From: Flavobacteriales bacterium
Lineage (GTDB): Bacteria; Bacteroidota; Bacteroidia; Flavobacteriales_F; PHOS-HE28
Direction of reading: 5' to 3'
NCBI GenBank assembly: GCA_024103275.1
Contig: JAGFIV010000090.1
Coordinates: 30,628-94,627 of the forward strand
Length of the DNA: 64,000 bases
Positions 1 through 10,276 of this stretch are shown piece after piece. A program made the position numbers and the translations under genes. Under the pieces are notes generated by a model that saw only the letters and a list, made by a program, of their open reading frames with translations, searched no databases and was not told the origin of the DNA. How positions within the stretch are numbered: position 1 is the first letter of the stretch; every line of letters starts with the position of its first letter.

Positions 1-1
1 T

Positions 2-205
2 ATTTCACAAGCCACCGAACCAAGGACATTTGAGTCAAGCAAGGAAGTGGCCCGGCAAGGCGGCCACGTGGCGCATGTGGCCCGGTTGGAATTGGAGGCC
101 CGAACGGGAAAGAAGGTCGTTACCGGATTGAATGCCAAAGCGGTACTGAGAGGGAAGCCGGGTAAGGGCCACGGTCGGATCGGGCCTAAAGAAGAACAGG
201 AGTAA
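2..205 (+). CDS. C-terminal fragment of a Bro-N domain / phage-antirepressor-like protein (5' end outside window)
   Basis: An open frame enters from the left edge and ends at TAA 203-205, giving 67 residues. The visible part runs from ISQATEPRTFE through KEVARQGGHVA to TGKKVVTGLNAKA and ends in a basic, Lys/Gly-rich tail. This matches what I know of the C-terminus of chromosomal Bro-N proteins (ISQ..P.TFEE.K.VAKQGG.VA...L..LE..TGKKVV..LNAK). The N-terminal Bro-N DNA-binding domain, if present, lies outside the window, so function can only be inferred by family; such genes are often associated with mobile or damage-responsive loci. No partner gene is visible downstream on this strand except the small membrane protein at 276. 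Confidence 0.7.
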   Translation: MSQATEPRTFESSKEVARQGGHVAHVARLELEARTGKKVVTGLNAKAVLRGKPGKGHGRIGPKEEQE

Positions 206-275
206 CCCCTATTGGGGCCTATCTTGCAGCGAACCTCGGCCCTACGGGGTTGATCGGAGCGTCAACCCCATCCAC

Positions 276-539
276 ATGAAGGATCGACCGGAACGGAATC
301 CATTCGCAGGAAAAGGCTGGATCATCCAAGGCCTGGTCTGGGGCGCGTTCATGTTCATCATCATGGGCATTGTGTATCCCCTGGTGGAGAAGGAAGCGCT
401 CACCGCCGGTTCCCTGGCCCGGGCGTTGGTGCTTTGGCTGGTGGCCGGCCTGGTCTATGGCTGGGCCATGAAGCACTACATGCGCTGGTACGAGGAGCGA
501 AAGCGCAAGCGGCAGGACGGAGGGGCGGTTCGTGGGTGA
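276..539 (+). CDS. small two-helix membrane protein of unknown function
   Basis: 87 residues. Two hydrophobic stretches of membrane-spanning length are visible, about residues 15-37 (WIIQGLVWGAFMFIIMGIVY) and 47-66 (LARALVLWLVAGLVYGWAM). They are separated by a short charged loop, and the C-terminal tail is strongly basic (YEERKRKRQ), which would place the tail in the cytoplasm. I do not recognise the family. The start at 276 gives a charged N-terminal segment before the first helix. It lies between the Bro-N fragment and the convergent toxin gene and appears to be a single-gene unit. Confidence 0.6.
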   Translation: MKDRPERNPFAGKGWIIQGLVWGAFMFIIMGIVYPLVEKEALTAGSLARALVLWLVAGLVYGWAMKHYMRWYEERKRKRQDGGAVRG

Positions 540-581
540 CGGCCTACGGATTTCGGGGCAGCGAAGCGGTTCAAAGTTCCC

Positions 582-1016
582 TTACAACACCAGCGGGTTC
601 AGTCCCTTGAATTGCTTGAAGGCCTTATCCGTGGTCACCAGCCGGAAGCCGCCGGTAATGGCAAAGGCGGCGAGGTAGGCATCCATCCAGAGCTTGGGTG
701 AGGCGGTGTTCGCGTCGGCCAATTTGTGCCAATGAGCATTGATCGATTCGGGTTCCCTGGCAAACAGGACCCGGTCCAAGGAATGGAAGCCATTCAGGTG
801 CTGCAGGGCTTTGCGGTTGCTCAAGGCGCTCAAGTTGTATGGTGTCATCACAGCGGAAGTGGTAAGCAACCGGAGCAACCCTTGTTCAGATGCACGACAG
901 AAATAGGCGGAGCGATCGATCGATGTGAACCATTGATCAGCCGCTACATGATGGACATGGCCTGGAAGGCTCAGTGCCAACCAGATATTGACATCCGGTA
1001 GCCAGGGCATGCTCAT
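582..1016 (-). CDS. PIN-domain ribonuclease toxin (VapC-like)
   Basis: 144 residues, the usual length for a VapC/PIN toxin. The four acidic residues of the PIN active site are in the expected order: Asp8 in LPDVNIWLAL, Glu44 in RASEQGLLRLL, Asp112 in WMDAYLAAFA and Asp130 in LVTTDKAF. These coordinate divalent metal for RNA cleavage in the family; the target RNA cannot be read from the sequence. It overlaps by 4 bp the end of the upstream ribbon-helix-helix gene, the typical coupling of antitoxin then toxin. The site looks intact, so the pair is probably active, unlike the parDE remnant at 17583-18120. Confidence 0.85.
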   Translation of the reverse strand: MSMPWLPDVNIWLALSLPGHVHHVAADQWFTSIDRSAYFCRASEQGLLRLLTTSAVMTPYNLSALSNRKALQHLNGFHSLDRVLFAREPESINAHWHKLADANTASPKLWMDAYLAAFAITGGFRLVTTDKAFKQFKGLNPLVL

Positions 1017-1264
1017 TCACCACTGCCCCAGAGCACTTCTGCCACGCGATCGGGCGTCATCTCCTCGCCCGACTTCGCTTGCCGCCCCCCTTTCAACTTG
1101 GGATAGGACAAGGATTGAGGTTTGCCCTTGACCTCCTTGGATGAAGCTGATAGCAACCTCCTGCACGCCTCCGCCACCAGGTCCTTCAGCTTCACGCCCT
1201 CCTCGGCTGCGCGCACCTTCAATTGCCTCGCCAGGTCAGCCGGTAGTTCAAAGGTCATTTTCAT
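1013..1264 (-). CDS. ribbon-helix-helix antitoxin partner of the PIN toxin
   Basis: 83 residues from the chosen ATG at 1264 (MKMTFELPADLARQ). A longer frame begins at 1300, but the 1264 start is preferred because a TATCTTTA promoter box lies just 4 nt upstream, so the longer start would fall outside the transcript. The N-terminal beta strand (MTFELP) followed by two helices (LARQLKVRAAEEG, LKDLVAEACRRLL) fits a ribbon-helix-helix DNA-binding fold. The flexible charged C-terminus would bind and block the toxin. It overlaps the toxin by 4 bp. Autoregulation of the operon is expected for this class but is not shown here. Confidence 0.75.
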   Translation of the reverse strand: MKMTFELPADLARQLKVRAAEEGVKLKDLVAEACRRLLSASSKEVKGKPQSLSYPKLKGGRQAKSGEEMTPDRVAEVLWGSGE

Positions 1265-1268
1265 GTTG

Positions 1269-1276
1269 TAAAGATA
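1269..1276 (-). promoter_or_regulatory. -7 promoter box for the PIN toxin-antitoxin operon
   Basis: TATCTTTA on the minus strand matches the Bacteroidota -7 consensus TAnnTTTG at 7 of 8 positions and ends 4 nt before the antitoxin ATG. Confidence 0.5.
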
Positions 1277-1340
1277 GCCAGCAAACCAGTAAACCAGCAA
1301 ACCAGCTTTTTCGTGAATTTCCCGAATACAGTGAAGCTAC

Positions 1341-1410
1341 GAGCCATGAGCTGCGAGTTGTGAGCCATGAGCTATAAGCCACGAACTGTGAGCCACGAGC
1401 GACCCCTACG
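1341..1410. repeat. degenerate 7-bp minisatellite (GAGCCRY family)
   Basis: About nine or ten imperfect head-to-tail heptamers of the form GAGCCAT/GAGCTGC/GAGCCAC. They are followed by CCTACGGCC-type repeats and CCAACTGCCAACTAAC-type repeats up to about 1490. The same composite block recurs at 7632-7875. Confidence 0.75.
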
Positions 1411-1543
1411 ACCTATGGCCTACGGCCTGCCAACTGCTCCTGCCAACTGCTTCTGCCAACTGCCAACTAACAACTGACAACTGATAACCCCAACCCACAC
1501 CCTCCCGTTGACACTTCCCGGCCCATTCCTGCGTTAAAGGACC

Positions 1544-2413
1544 ATGCCCCGCACTTCCTTTGGAGCCATGCGCCTGCTTGTGCTGTTGTCCGGCTTCCTG
1601 TTCGCGGGTTCCCTGCTCGCACAGGGCATCTATGGCCGCAAGCGTCCCGAGGTCTTTCCCACCGATGGCAAGATGCGGCGCGGTGGCTTTTACTTCGCCC
1701 CTGGCATCACCTACACCTTGCCCCGCTTCAAGGATGAGGAGGAAGAGGTCTTCCGCAACGCTGACACCAGTTACACCGCGCTCTTCGACCCCGCCGGCAA
1801 GATCGGTCTCTACCTGGAGGCGGGCTGGTTCCACGCCACGGCCGATCCTTTGATCCTCGACTATTGGGATTTCGGCCTGGCCTACAAGCAGCTCAAGGGC
1901 ACCGAGGCCTTCACCGGCACGTTGCTGCGCGGCGACAGCACCGGACTGCTGGCCGGCGAGGGCGGCTTCAACGACCAGCACCTTACGGCGCACGTCAATG
2001 CCAACAAGCTCTTCCAAGTACGCGACTACCAGTTCATCCAGTTCAGCCTGGGCGCCAACGTGGACTGGCGTTTCGGCACCGCGCACGACTACACCGGCGA
2101 CTTCAGCGTCCTTAACCGCTGGAGCTTCCCGCCCGAGTTCACCGGGCAGCTGCATGCCAGGCTGGGCTACGGCTTCAAGCTTACCCAGCAGCTCATGGTC
2201 ATCCCGGCCATCGAGACGCCGGTGTTCAGTGTTACACCGGAAGATGGCGGCAACTTCGGCAAGCTGCAATGGTTCAGCAGCACCTACCGCCCGCTGATCT
2301 TCAGCGTGCGCTTCCTGTTCCTGCGCTATCCCAAAGGCTGGGCCTGCCCGCCGGTGAAGCAGAACGCCTTTGAGAAGAGCAAGGTGGTGAACCCGAGCTA
2401 CGAGCGGAAGTAG
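1544..2413 (+). CDS. exported outer-membrane-type protein of unknown function
   Basis: 289 residues. A signal peptide is clear (MRLLVLLSGFLFAGSLLAQ from an internal ATG at 1568, cleavage after LLAQ), so the real start may be 1568 rather than 1544. The mature part alternates aromatic and polar residues in short segments (GGFYFAPGITYTL, GLYLEAGWFHA, QFIQFSLGANVDWRF, PLIFSVRFLFLRYP), as expected of a small outer-membrane beta-barrel. No catalytic motif was recognised. It ends 3 bp from the convergent MBL gene. It is probably a Bacteroidota outer-membrane protein, but its substrate or role is unknown. Confidence 0.7.
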   Translation: MPRTSFGAMRLLVLLSGFLFAGSLLAQGIYGRKRPEVFPTDGKMRRGGFYFAPGITYTLPRFKDEEEEVFRNADTSYTALFDPAGKIGLYLEAGWFHATADPLILDYWDFGLAYKQLKGTEAFTGTLLRGDSTGLLAGEGGFNDQHLTAHVNANKLFQVRDYQFIQFSLGANVDWRFGTAHDYTGDFSVLNRWSFPPEFTGQLHARLGYGFKLTQQLMVIPAIETPVFSVTPEDGGNFGKLQWFSSTYRPLIFSVRFLFLRYPKGWACPPVKQNAFEKSKVVNPSYERK

Positions 2414-2416
2414 GTC

Positions 2417-3052
2417 TCAACCCCGCACAAACGGGTTCTCCCGCCGCTCCTCGCCGATGGTGGTTTCCGGCCCGTGGCCGGGGTACACCGTGATGTCGTC
2501 GCCCAAGGGGTAGAACTGCTCACGGATGCTGCGTTGCAGCGTGTCGAGATCGCCGCCGGGCAGGTCGGTGCGGCCGATGCTGCGGTGGAAGAGCACATCG
2601 CCGCCGATGAGGAAGCGCTGGCGGGGGCTGAAGAAGGCCACATGGCCGGGCGCGTGGCCGGGTACGAAGAGCACATCGAGGTGTTCCGCGCCCAAGGGGA
2701 TCACCTGGCCTTCCTCCAGGAAAACCTGCGGGGCGGGCACGGGATCGCAGGAGATGCCGAACAGCAGGCCCGACTGCCCCACCATGGCCAGGGTGGGCAG
2801 GTCGGCACGGTGCAGTTCCGGCAGCAGCCCGTAGCGCGCTTGCACCCAGGCGCAGCCCATCACATGGTCGATGTGGGCGTGGGTGAGCAGCAATCGAACG
2901 GGCCGCACGGCGTTCTCCTCCAGCCATTGTTCCAGCTGCCGTTGCTCGTTCCGGTCGTTGCATCCGGGGTCGATCAGGATACCTTCACCGTCGGCGTGCA
3001 GCACATAGGTGTTTTCCTGGAAAGGGTTGAAGGTGATTTTTTGGATGTGCAT
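2417..3052 (-). CDS. MBL-fold metallo-hydrolase (glyoxalase II-like)
   Basis: 211 residues, full length for the small GloB/YcbL-like branch of the metallo-beta-lactamase superfamily. The metal ligands are present: H58, H60, D62 and H63 in THAHIDH, H133/H137 in PGHAPGH, D152 in GGDVLF and H193 in PGHGP. The family hydrolyses thioesters such as S-lactoylglutathione, but the real substrate here is uncertain because the C-terminal glutathione-binding domain of classical glyoxalase II is absent. It is divergently oriented from the propeller/barrel gene and convergent with the outer-membrane protein gene. Confidence 0.9.
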   Translation of the reverse strand: MHIQKITFNPFQENTYVLHADGEGILIDPGCNDRNEQRQLEQWLEENAVRPVRLLLTHAHIDHVMGCAWVQARYGLLPELHRADLPTLAMVGQSGLLFGISCDPVPAPQVFLEEGQVIPLGAEHLDVLFVPGHAPGHVAFFSPRQRFLIGGDVLFHRSIGRTDLPGGDLDTLQRSIREQFYPLGDDITVYPGHGPETTIGEERRENPFVRG

Positions 3053-3109
3053 GCCTGCCGAAAAAGCGTGAACTTCGCGACTCCCCGCAAAAGTATCCCC
3101 TTGTCCGCC

Positions 3110-6100
3110 GTGGAACGCCTGTTGCGCATGATCGCCCTAGTGGCAATGGCCCTGCCGGCCTTGCCGTCGTTGGCGCAGTTCTACAACGGCAGCCAGCAGC
3201 GTTTCGGCAAGAACCGGGTGCAGTACCGCGAGTTCCTGTGGCAGAGCTACCGTTTCCCGGAGATCGAGACGTTCTTTTACAAGGAGGGGCGCGACGTGGC
3301 GAAGTACGTCTCCATCAGCGCGCTGCGCAACAAGAAGGAGCTGGAGAAGTTCTTCGACCACACGCTGGATGAGCGCATCCAGTTCGTGGTGTACAACACG
3401 CAGGGCGATTTCCGCCAGAGCAACATCGGCCTGTCCGACGATGAGCAGTACAACATCGGGGGGGTGACGCGCATCGTGGGCACCAAGGTGTTCGTGTACA
3501 ACGAGGGCGACCGGGCCAAGCTGGACCGGCAGGTGCGCTCGGGCATCGCGCAGGTGATCTTGGACCAGATGATGTTCGGCGGCAACTGGCGCGAGGTGCT
3601 GAAGAACAGCGCCACCATGAACCTGCCCGAGTGGTTCACCAAGGGTGTGGTGGCCTATGTGTCGGGTCCGTGGGATGCGGCGGATGAAAGCCGGGTTCGC
3701 GACGGGGTGCTCAGTGGGCGCTACGAAAAGTTCAACCGCCTGGAGGGCAAGGATGCGGAATTGGCGGGGCAGGCCCTGTGGGGCTACGTGGCCGACGTGT
3801 ACGGGCCGGCGGTGATCCCGAACATCCTGTATATGGCGCGAGTGAGCCGCAATGCGGACAACGGCTTCATGTACGTGCTGGGCATGCCCTTGAAGGCATT
3901 GATGAAGGAGGCGTTCAACCACTACCGCACACGCTTCGCCGAGGACGAGCGTACGCGGCGCGTCGGGGAGGCCACGGAGCTGGCGGTGAAGACGCGGAAG
4001 ATGCGGACCTACGCCCAGTTCAAGCTGTCGCCGGACGGCCGCCACGCCGCGTGGGTGAGCAATGAATTGGGCCAGTACAAGGTGTGGCTCTACGACCTGG
4101 GGACCGGAAAGGTGAGGAAGATCGCGAAGGGCGAAAAGAAGATCGACCGGATCATCGACCGCAGCTGGCCGGTGCTGGCATGGCATCCCACGGGGCAGGC
4201 CCTGTCGTGGACCACCGAGCGCAAGGGCGAACTCGTGCTGCACACCTATACCATGGCGGACCGGAAGACCGGCAAGCATCCGGTGTTCATGTTGGACAAG
4301 ATCCTGTCCATGGCCTACAGCCCCGACGGGCGGAACATGGTGTTCAGCGGGGTGCAGGACGGGCGTACGGACCTGTACCTGTACTATGTGATCGGCAACC
4401 GCCAGGAGCGGCTCACCGACGACCAGTTCGATGACCTGGACCCGGCCTTTGCCGATGGCGGGCGGACGATCCTGTTCAGCAGCAATCGCCCGGATGACAC
4501 CTTGCGGGCGAACACGGCACCGGCGTGGGTGCCCAACTCGAAGGACATTTTCCGCTACGACCTGGCCACGCGCGGGCAGGTGCTGACGCGGCTGACCAAC
4601 ACGCCGGGCGTGGACGAACGGCAACCGGCGATGTGGGACAGCCTGCATTACACCTGGCTGAGCAACGCGGACCGGGTGCAGGACCGGTGGCTGGCCCATT
4701 ACGACAGCACGGTGAGCGCCGTGGACACCACGGTCCATTACCGGTATTTCACGGTGGTCGAGCGGCTTGGGGGCGGCAAGCGTGGGATCTTGGAGCAGGA
4801 TGTGCATGCGGCCCGGAAGTGGTATGCCCAGCTGACCTTCCACGACGGGAAGTACCATTTCCTGCGGGGCAGCACCGCCGGTGCCGGGGGGGCTTTGGAA
4901 GGCAAGGAAGGGATGGTGCCACGGGAGCCCGGTGGAACGATGCAGGTCCCGGCCATGGAGGATATGGGCATGGTGGTGAAGGTGGACGTACAGGTGCCCA
5001 GGGATACCACGGCCGATGCGGTCGATATCCGCAACTACCGGTTCAGCGATGAAGGGCCGGCCCCGCCACCGCGCCCTTCGGAACAGCCCGGGCAACGCGG
5101 TGATGGCCAGGCCGAGGTGCCGGTGGTGGGCCTTCCGGATCAGCCGGTGGACACGGCCCGGATCACCACGGTCACCTTCCCGGAACAGCGCAACTACAAC
5201 GTGAATTTCGCCACGGACGAAGTGCTGACGCAATTGGACAACAGCTATTCCTCCGAGTTCTATCAGCCGTTGATCGGCCCGGATGCGCTCAACCCCGGCT
5301 TGAGCGGACTGATGCGCATGGCGGTGAGCGACCTGTTCGAGGACTACAAGATCACGGGGGGCTTCCGGCTGGCCTTGGACCTGAACAACAACACCTACCT
5401 GCTCCAGTTTGCCAACCTGAAGCGGCGGCTGGACAAGGATTTCATCTTCCAGCGGCAAGCCACGCAGGGCCTCACGCGCCTCGGGGTGGAAAAACTCTAT
5501 ACCCACGCCGCCACCTACCGGCTGTCCTGGCCGTTCAATGAGCTCACCGCCCTGCGGGGGTCCATCACCTACCGGCATGACCAGCACGTGACGCAGAGCA
5601 TTGACCAGTATTCACTCGGCGCCCCGAACCACAGCGACCAAATGGTGGGGGCGAAGCTTGAGTATGTGTTCGACAGCAGCCGTCCCCGCGGGCTGAACCT
5701 GTACAATGGCTGGAAGACCAAGCTGTTCGGGGAATATTACATCGAGCCGACGGACCGGCGCACGGACATGCAGGTGGTGGGCTTCGATGTGCGCAACGGG
5801 TTGAGCATCCACCGCGAGCTCACTTGGGTGAACCGCCTGGCGGGCTCGGCCTCCATGGGCAGCCGCAAGGTGCTCTTCTTCATGGGCGGCGTGGACAACT
5901 GGCTGTTCGCCAAGACGGACAACAGCATCCCCATCGATTTCTCGCGGAACTACTTCTTCCAGGGGCTGGCGGTGCCTATGCGCGGGTTCTGGTACAATGC
6001 CCGCAACGGCAGCGCCTTTGCGGTGCTGAACTCGGAGCTTCGCCTGCCGGTGTTCCGCTACTTGCTCAACCGCCCCATGCAAAGCGATTTCCTGCAGAAT

Positions 6101-6370
6101 TTCCAGATCGTGGCCTTCGGCGACGCCGGCACGGCATGGACCGGCAACGACCCGTACGGCGAGGATAACTCCTTCAACCGCCAGGTCATCCGGCGCAACC
6201 CGCTCACCATCACCATCCGCAACCAGCGTGAGCCCATCATCTGGGGCTACGGGTTCGGCGTGCGGGCACGCCTGTTGGGCTACTTCATGCGCGGCGACTG
6301 GGCGTGGGGCGTGGAGGACGGCGTGATCCAAAAGGGGATCTTCCAATTCTCGCTCAGCTTGGATATTTGA
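3110..6370 (+). CDS. TolB-like beta-propeller protein fused to a C-terminal outer-membrane beta-barrel
   Basis: About 1086 residues. I start at GTG 3110 to give a signal peptide with a basic N-region (ERLLRMIALVAMALPALPSLAQ); ATG 3128 is the alternative. In order: an N-terminal region with a peptidase-MA-like segment (NLPEWFTKGVVAYVSGPWD) that lacks an intact HExxH; PD40/WD40-like propeller blades (FKLSPDGRHAAWVS, MAYSPDGRNMVFSG, PAFADGGRTILFSSN); a Pro-rich linker near residue 650; and a long aromatic-rich C-terminal part ending in a beta strand (IFQFSLSLDI) with BamA-like features. It is probably anchored in the outer membrane with a periplasmic or surface propeller. The ligand is unknown. 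The amidohydrolase gene follows after 3 bp, so they are likely cotranscribed. Confidence 0.75.
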   Translation: MERLLRMIALVAMALPALPSLAQFYNGSQQRFGKNRVQYREFLWQSYRFPEIETFFYKEGRDVAKYVSISALRNKKELEKFFDHTLDERIQFVVYNTQGDFRQSNIGLSDDEQYNIGGVTRIVGTKVFVYNEGDRAKLDRQVRSGIAQVILDQMMFGGNWREVLKNSATMNLPEWFTKGVVAYVSGPWDAADESRVRDGVLSGRYEKFNRLEGKDAELAGQALWGYVADVYGPAVIPNILYMARVSRNADNGFMYVLGMPLKALMKEAFNHYRTRFAEDERTRRVGEATELAVKTRKMRTYAQFKLSPDGRHAAWVSNELGQYKVWLYDLGTGKVRKIAKGEKKIDRIIDRSWPVLAWHPTGQALSWTTERKGELVLHTYTMADRKTGKHPVFMLDKILSMAYSPDGRNMVFSGVQDGRTDLYLYYVIGNRQERLTDDQFDDLDPAFADGGRTILFSSNRPDDTLRANTAPAWVPNSKDIFRYDLATRGQVLTRLTNTPGVDERQPAMWDSLHYTWLSNADRVQDRWLAHYDSTVSAVDTTVHYRYFTVVERLGGGKRGILEQDVHAARKWYAQLTFHDGKYHFLRGSTAGAGGALEGKEGMVPREPGGTMQVPAMEDMGMVVKVDVQVPRDTTADAVDIRNYRFSDEGPAPPPRPSEQPGQRGDGQAEVPVVGLPDQPVDTARITTVTFPEQRNYNVNFATDEVLTQLDNSYSSEFYQPLIGPDALNPGLSGLMRMAVSDLFEDYKITGGFRLALDLNNNTYLLQFANLKRRLDKDFIFQRQATQGLTRLGVEKLYTHAATYRLSWPFNELTALRGSITYRHDQHVTQSIDQYSLGAPNHSDQMVGAKLEYVFDSSRPRGLNLYNGWKTKLFGEYYIEPTDRRTDMQVVGFDVRNGLSIHRELTWVNRLAGSASMGSRKVLFFMGGVDNWLFAKTDNSIPIDFSRNYFFQGLAVPMRGFWYNARNGSAFAVLNSELRLPVFRYLLNRPMQSDFLQNFQIVAFGDAGTAWTGNDPYGEDNSFNRQVIRRNPLTITIRNQREPIIWGYGFGVRARLLGYFMRGDWAWGVEDGVIQKGIFQFSLSLDI

Positions 6371-6373
6371 GGC

Positions 6374-7570
6374 ATGGCGGACCCCATCACCGTGGAGCAG
6401 GTCCAGGCGCTGGTCCGGGAACACCACTTCGACACCATTGCCGTGCGCAGGCATTTGCATGCACACCCGGAGCTGAGCTTCCAGGAGCACCTCACCGGCC
6501 GGTACATCGCCGACCGGTTGCGGGCCATGGGCCTGGCGGTGCGCACGGGCATCGCCGGCACGGGCGTGATCGGGGTGCTGCAAGGCCGTGGCGCGGGCCG
6601 CACGGTGTGCCTGCGGGCGGACATCGATGCGCTGCCGATCCAGGAGAAGAATGCGCTGCCCCATGCCTCCCGGAATCCGGGCGTGATGCATGCTTGCGGC
6701 CATGATGCGCATACCGCCATGGTACTGGCGGCGGGCAGGGTGCTGCACGAACTGCGTGGCAAATGGAACGGTACGGTGCTGCTGTTGTTCCAGCCCGGTG
6801 AGGAGAAGATCCCCGGTGGCGCCTCACTGGTGCTGAAGGAGGGGGCGTTGTCAGATCCCGCGCCGGACGCCATCCTGGGGCAGCACGTAACGCCGGAACT
6901 GGAGGTGGGGAAGGTGGGCTTCCATGCGGGGCCGTTCATGGCCAGCAGCGACGAGCTCTATTTGACGGTGAAGGGGAAGGGAGGGCATGCGGCACAGCCG
7001 GAGAAGTTGATCGACCCGATCCAGATCGCCGCCCGGCTGCTGATCGTGCTCAAGGATGAATGCAAGGCGTGGGCGGGCAGCCGCCCGTTGGTGCTCGGCT
7101 TTGGCCGGGTGCTCGCCGACGGGGCCACCAACGTGGTGCCCGACGAAGTGCAGATCGCCGGTACCCTGCGCACCTTTGATGAGGAGCTGCGGGCAGAGGC
7201 CCACGAATGGCTGGTGCGCAAGGCGGACGCGCTCTGCCGGTCCCATGGTGGCAGCTGCGCAGTGGAGGTCCGCAAAGGCTATCCGGTGCTGGTGAACGAT
7301 GAGCCGCTGACGGAAAGGATGCGGGCCGCGGCGGCGGAGTTCCTCGGTGCCGACCAGGTGGTGGAGATGCCGCAGCGCATGGGCAGCGAGGATTTTGCCT
7401 TCTACAGCCAGGTCATGCCCGCCAGCTTCCACCGTCTCGGGACGGGCAATCCCCAAAAAGGCCCCGCGCCCGGCCTGCACACGCCCGCATTCGACCTCCC
7501 GGATGAAAGCCTGGCCATTGGCACAGGTGTATTGGTGTGGGGGGCGCTGAAGGAAATGCGCGGTGCTTAG
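6374..7570 (+). CDS. M20 family amidohydrolase (N-acyl amino acid amidohydrolase / hippurate hydrolase type)
   Basis: 398 residues, the usual length for M20D peptidases. Recognisable motifs: HPELSFQE (31-38), RADIDALPI (81-89), MHACGHDAHTAM (105-116, containing the metal ligands C108, H110 and H113), QPGEE (140-144, catalytic Glu), H171 in GQHVTPELEVG and a C-terminal HTPAFDLPD. The lid domain carries GKGGHAAQP. The family is a cytosolic metal-dependent hydrolase that removes acyl groups from amino acids or their conjugates; the substrate cannot be fixed from sequence. No signal peptide is visible. It sits 3 bp downstream of the propeller/barrel gene. Confidence 0.92.
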   Translation: MADPITVEQVQALVREHHFDTIAVRRHLHAHPELSFQEHLTGRYIADRLRAMGLAVRTGIAGTGVIGVLQGRGAGRTVCLRADIDALPIQEKNALPHASRNPGVMHACGHDAHTAMVLAAGRVLHELRGKWNGTVLLLFQPGEEKIPGGASLVLKEGALSDPAPDAILGQHVTPELEVGKVGFHAGPFMASSDELYLTVKGKGGHAAQPEKLIDPIQIAARLLIVLKDECKAWAGSRPLVLGFGRVLADGATNVVPDEVQIAGTLRTFDEELRAEAHEWLVRKADALCRSHGGSCAVEVRKGYPVLVNDEPLTERMRAAAAEFLGADQVVEMPQRMGSEDFAFYSQVMPASFHRLGTGNPQKGPAPGLHTPAFDLPDESLAIGTGVLVWGALKEMRGA

Positions 7571-7871
7571 TTGCCGGTTCCCAGGCACCGTGATGACCCG
7601 GTTTTTCCGGCCAATAGCCGTGAGTTCTAATAAGCCGTGAGCCAATAGCCGTGAGCCGTGAGCCATGAGCCATGAGCCATGAGCCGCGAGCCACCAGCCG
7701 TGAGCCATGAGCCGTGAGCCGTGAGCCATGAGCCGCGAGCCACCAGCCGCGAGCCCTGAGCCGCGAGCACGCCCTACGGCCTTCGCCCTGCGTCCTACGC
7801 CCTACGAACACCCCAATTGCCACGCGCTGCAGCACGGCCTTCCCTGGCAACCAACAACTTCCAACTAACCC
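7571..7871. repeat. gene-free convergent gap with 7-bp minisatellite and satellite-like tail
   Basis: The gap between the M20 and recQ 3' ends is almost all repeat. From 7632 to about 7770 there are some 17 head-to-tail heptamers of consensus GAGCCRY (GAGCCAT, GAGCCGT, GAGCCGC, CAGCCGC). They are followed by CCCTACGGCCTTCG-type units (7770-7808) and by CCAACAACTTCCAACTAAC (about 7850-7870). The order of the three blocks is the same as at 1341-1490. No gene or clear terminator is seen. Confidence 0.85.
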
Positions 7872-10064
<2,193 letters not shown>

Positions 10065-10242
10065 AATTGGGTTGATGCGGCGGAGCTACCGCGTTGAATG
10101 ATCGCTTAAATGTAGGGCGATCCGGACAATGGGCAAGGCACTCTTATGGAAGACCTTGGAAAGCTTGGATCTTTTTGTGCCCGCCTTTGGAAACACGTTG
10201 AAAACCAATGGGGTGCCTCCCGGTGCGGTTTCAAGGTGCCTC

Positions 10243-10250
10243 TATCTTTG
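10243..10250 (+). promoter_or_regulatory. -7 promoter box upstream of tatC
   Basis: TATCTTTG is a perfect match to TAnnTTTG, 26 nt before the tatC ATG. It probably drives the tatC-DUF5686-lptB-pnuC run. Confidence 0.65.
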
Positions 10251-10276
10251 GCGCGGCCTTCTTTGGCCGATGGCGC

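Noticed and set aside
3137..5587. Long minus-strand open frame (816 codons) and similar long antisense frames at 8037-10097, 10939-13554, 31877-33235, 34798-36642 and 36979-38757
   Set aside because: They lie opposite well-supported genes, are rich in His, Gly, Val, Leu and Arg as expected from antisense reading of GC-rich coding sequence, and have no domain content.
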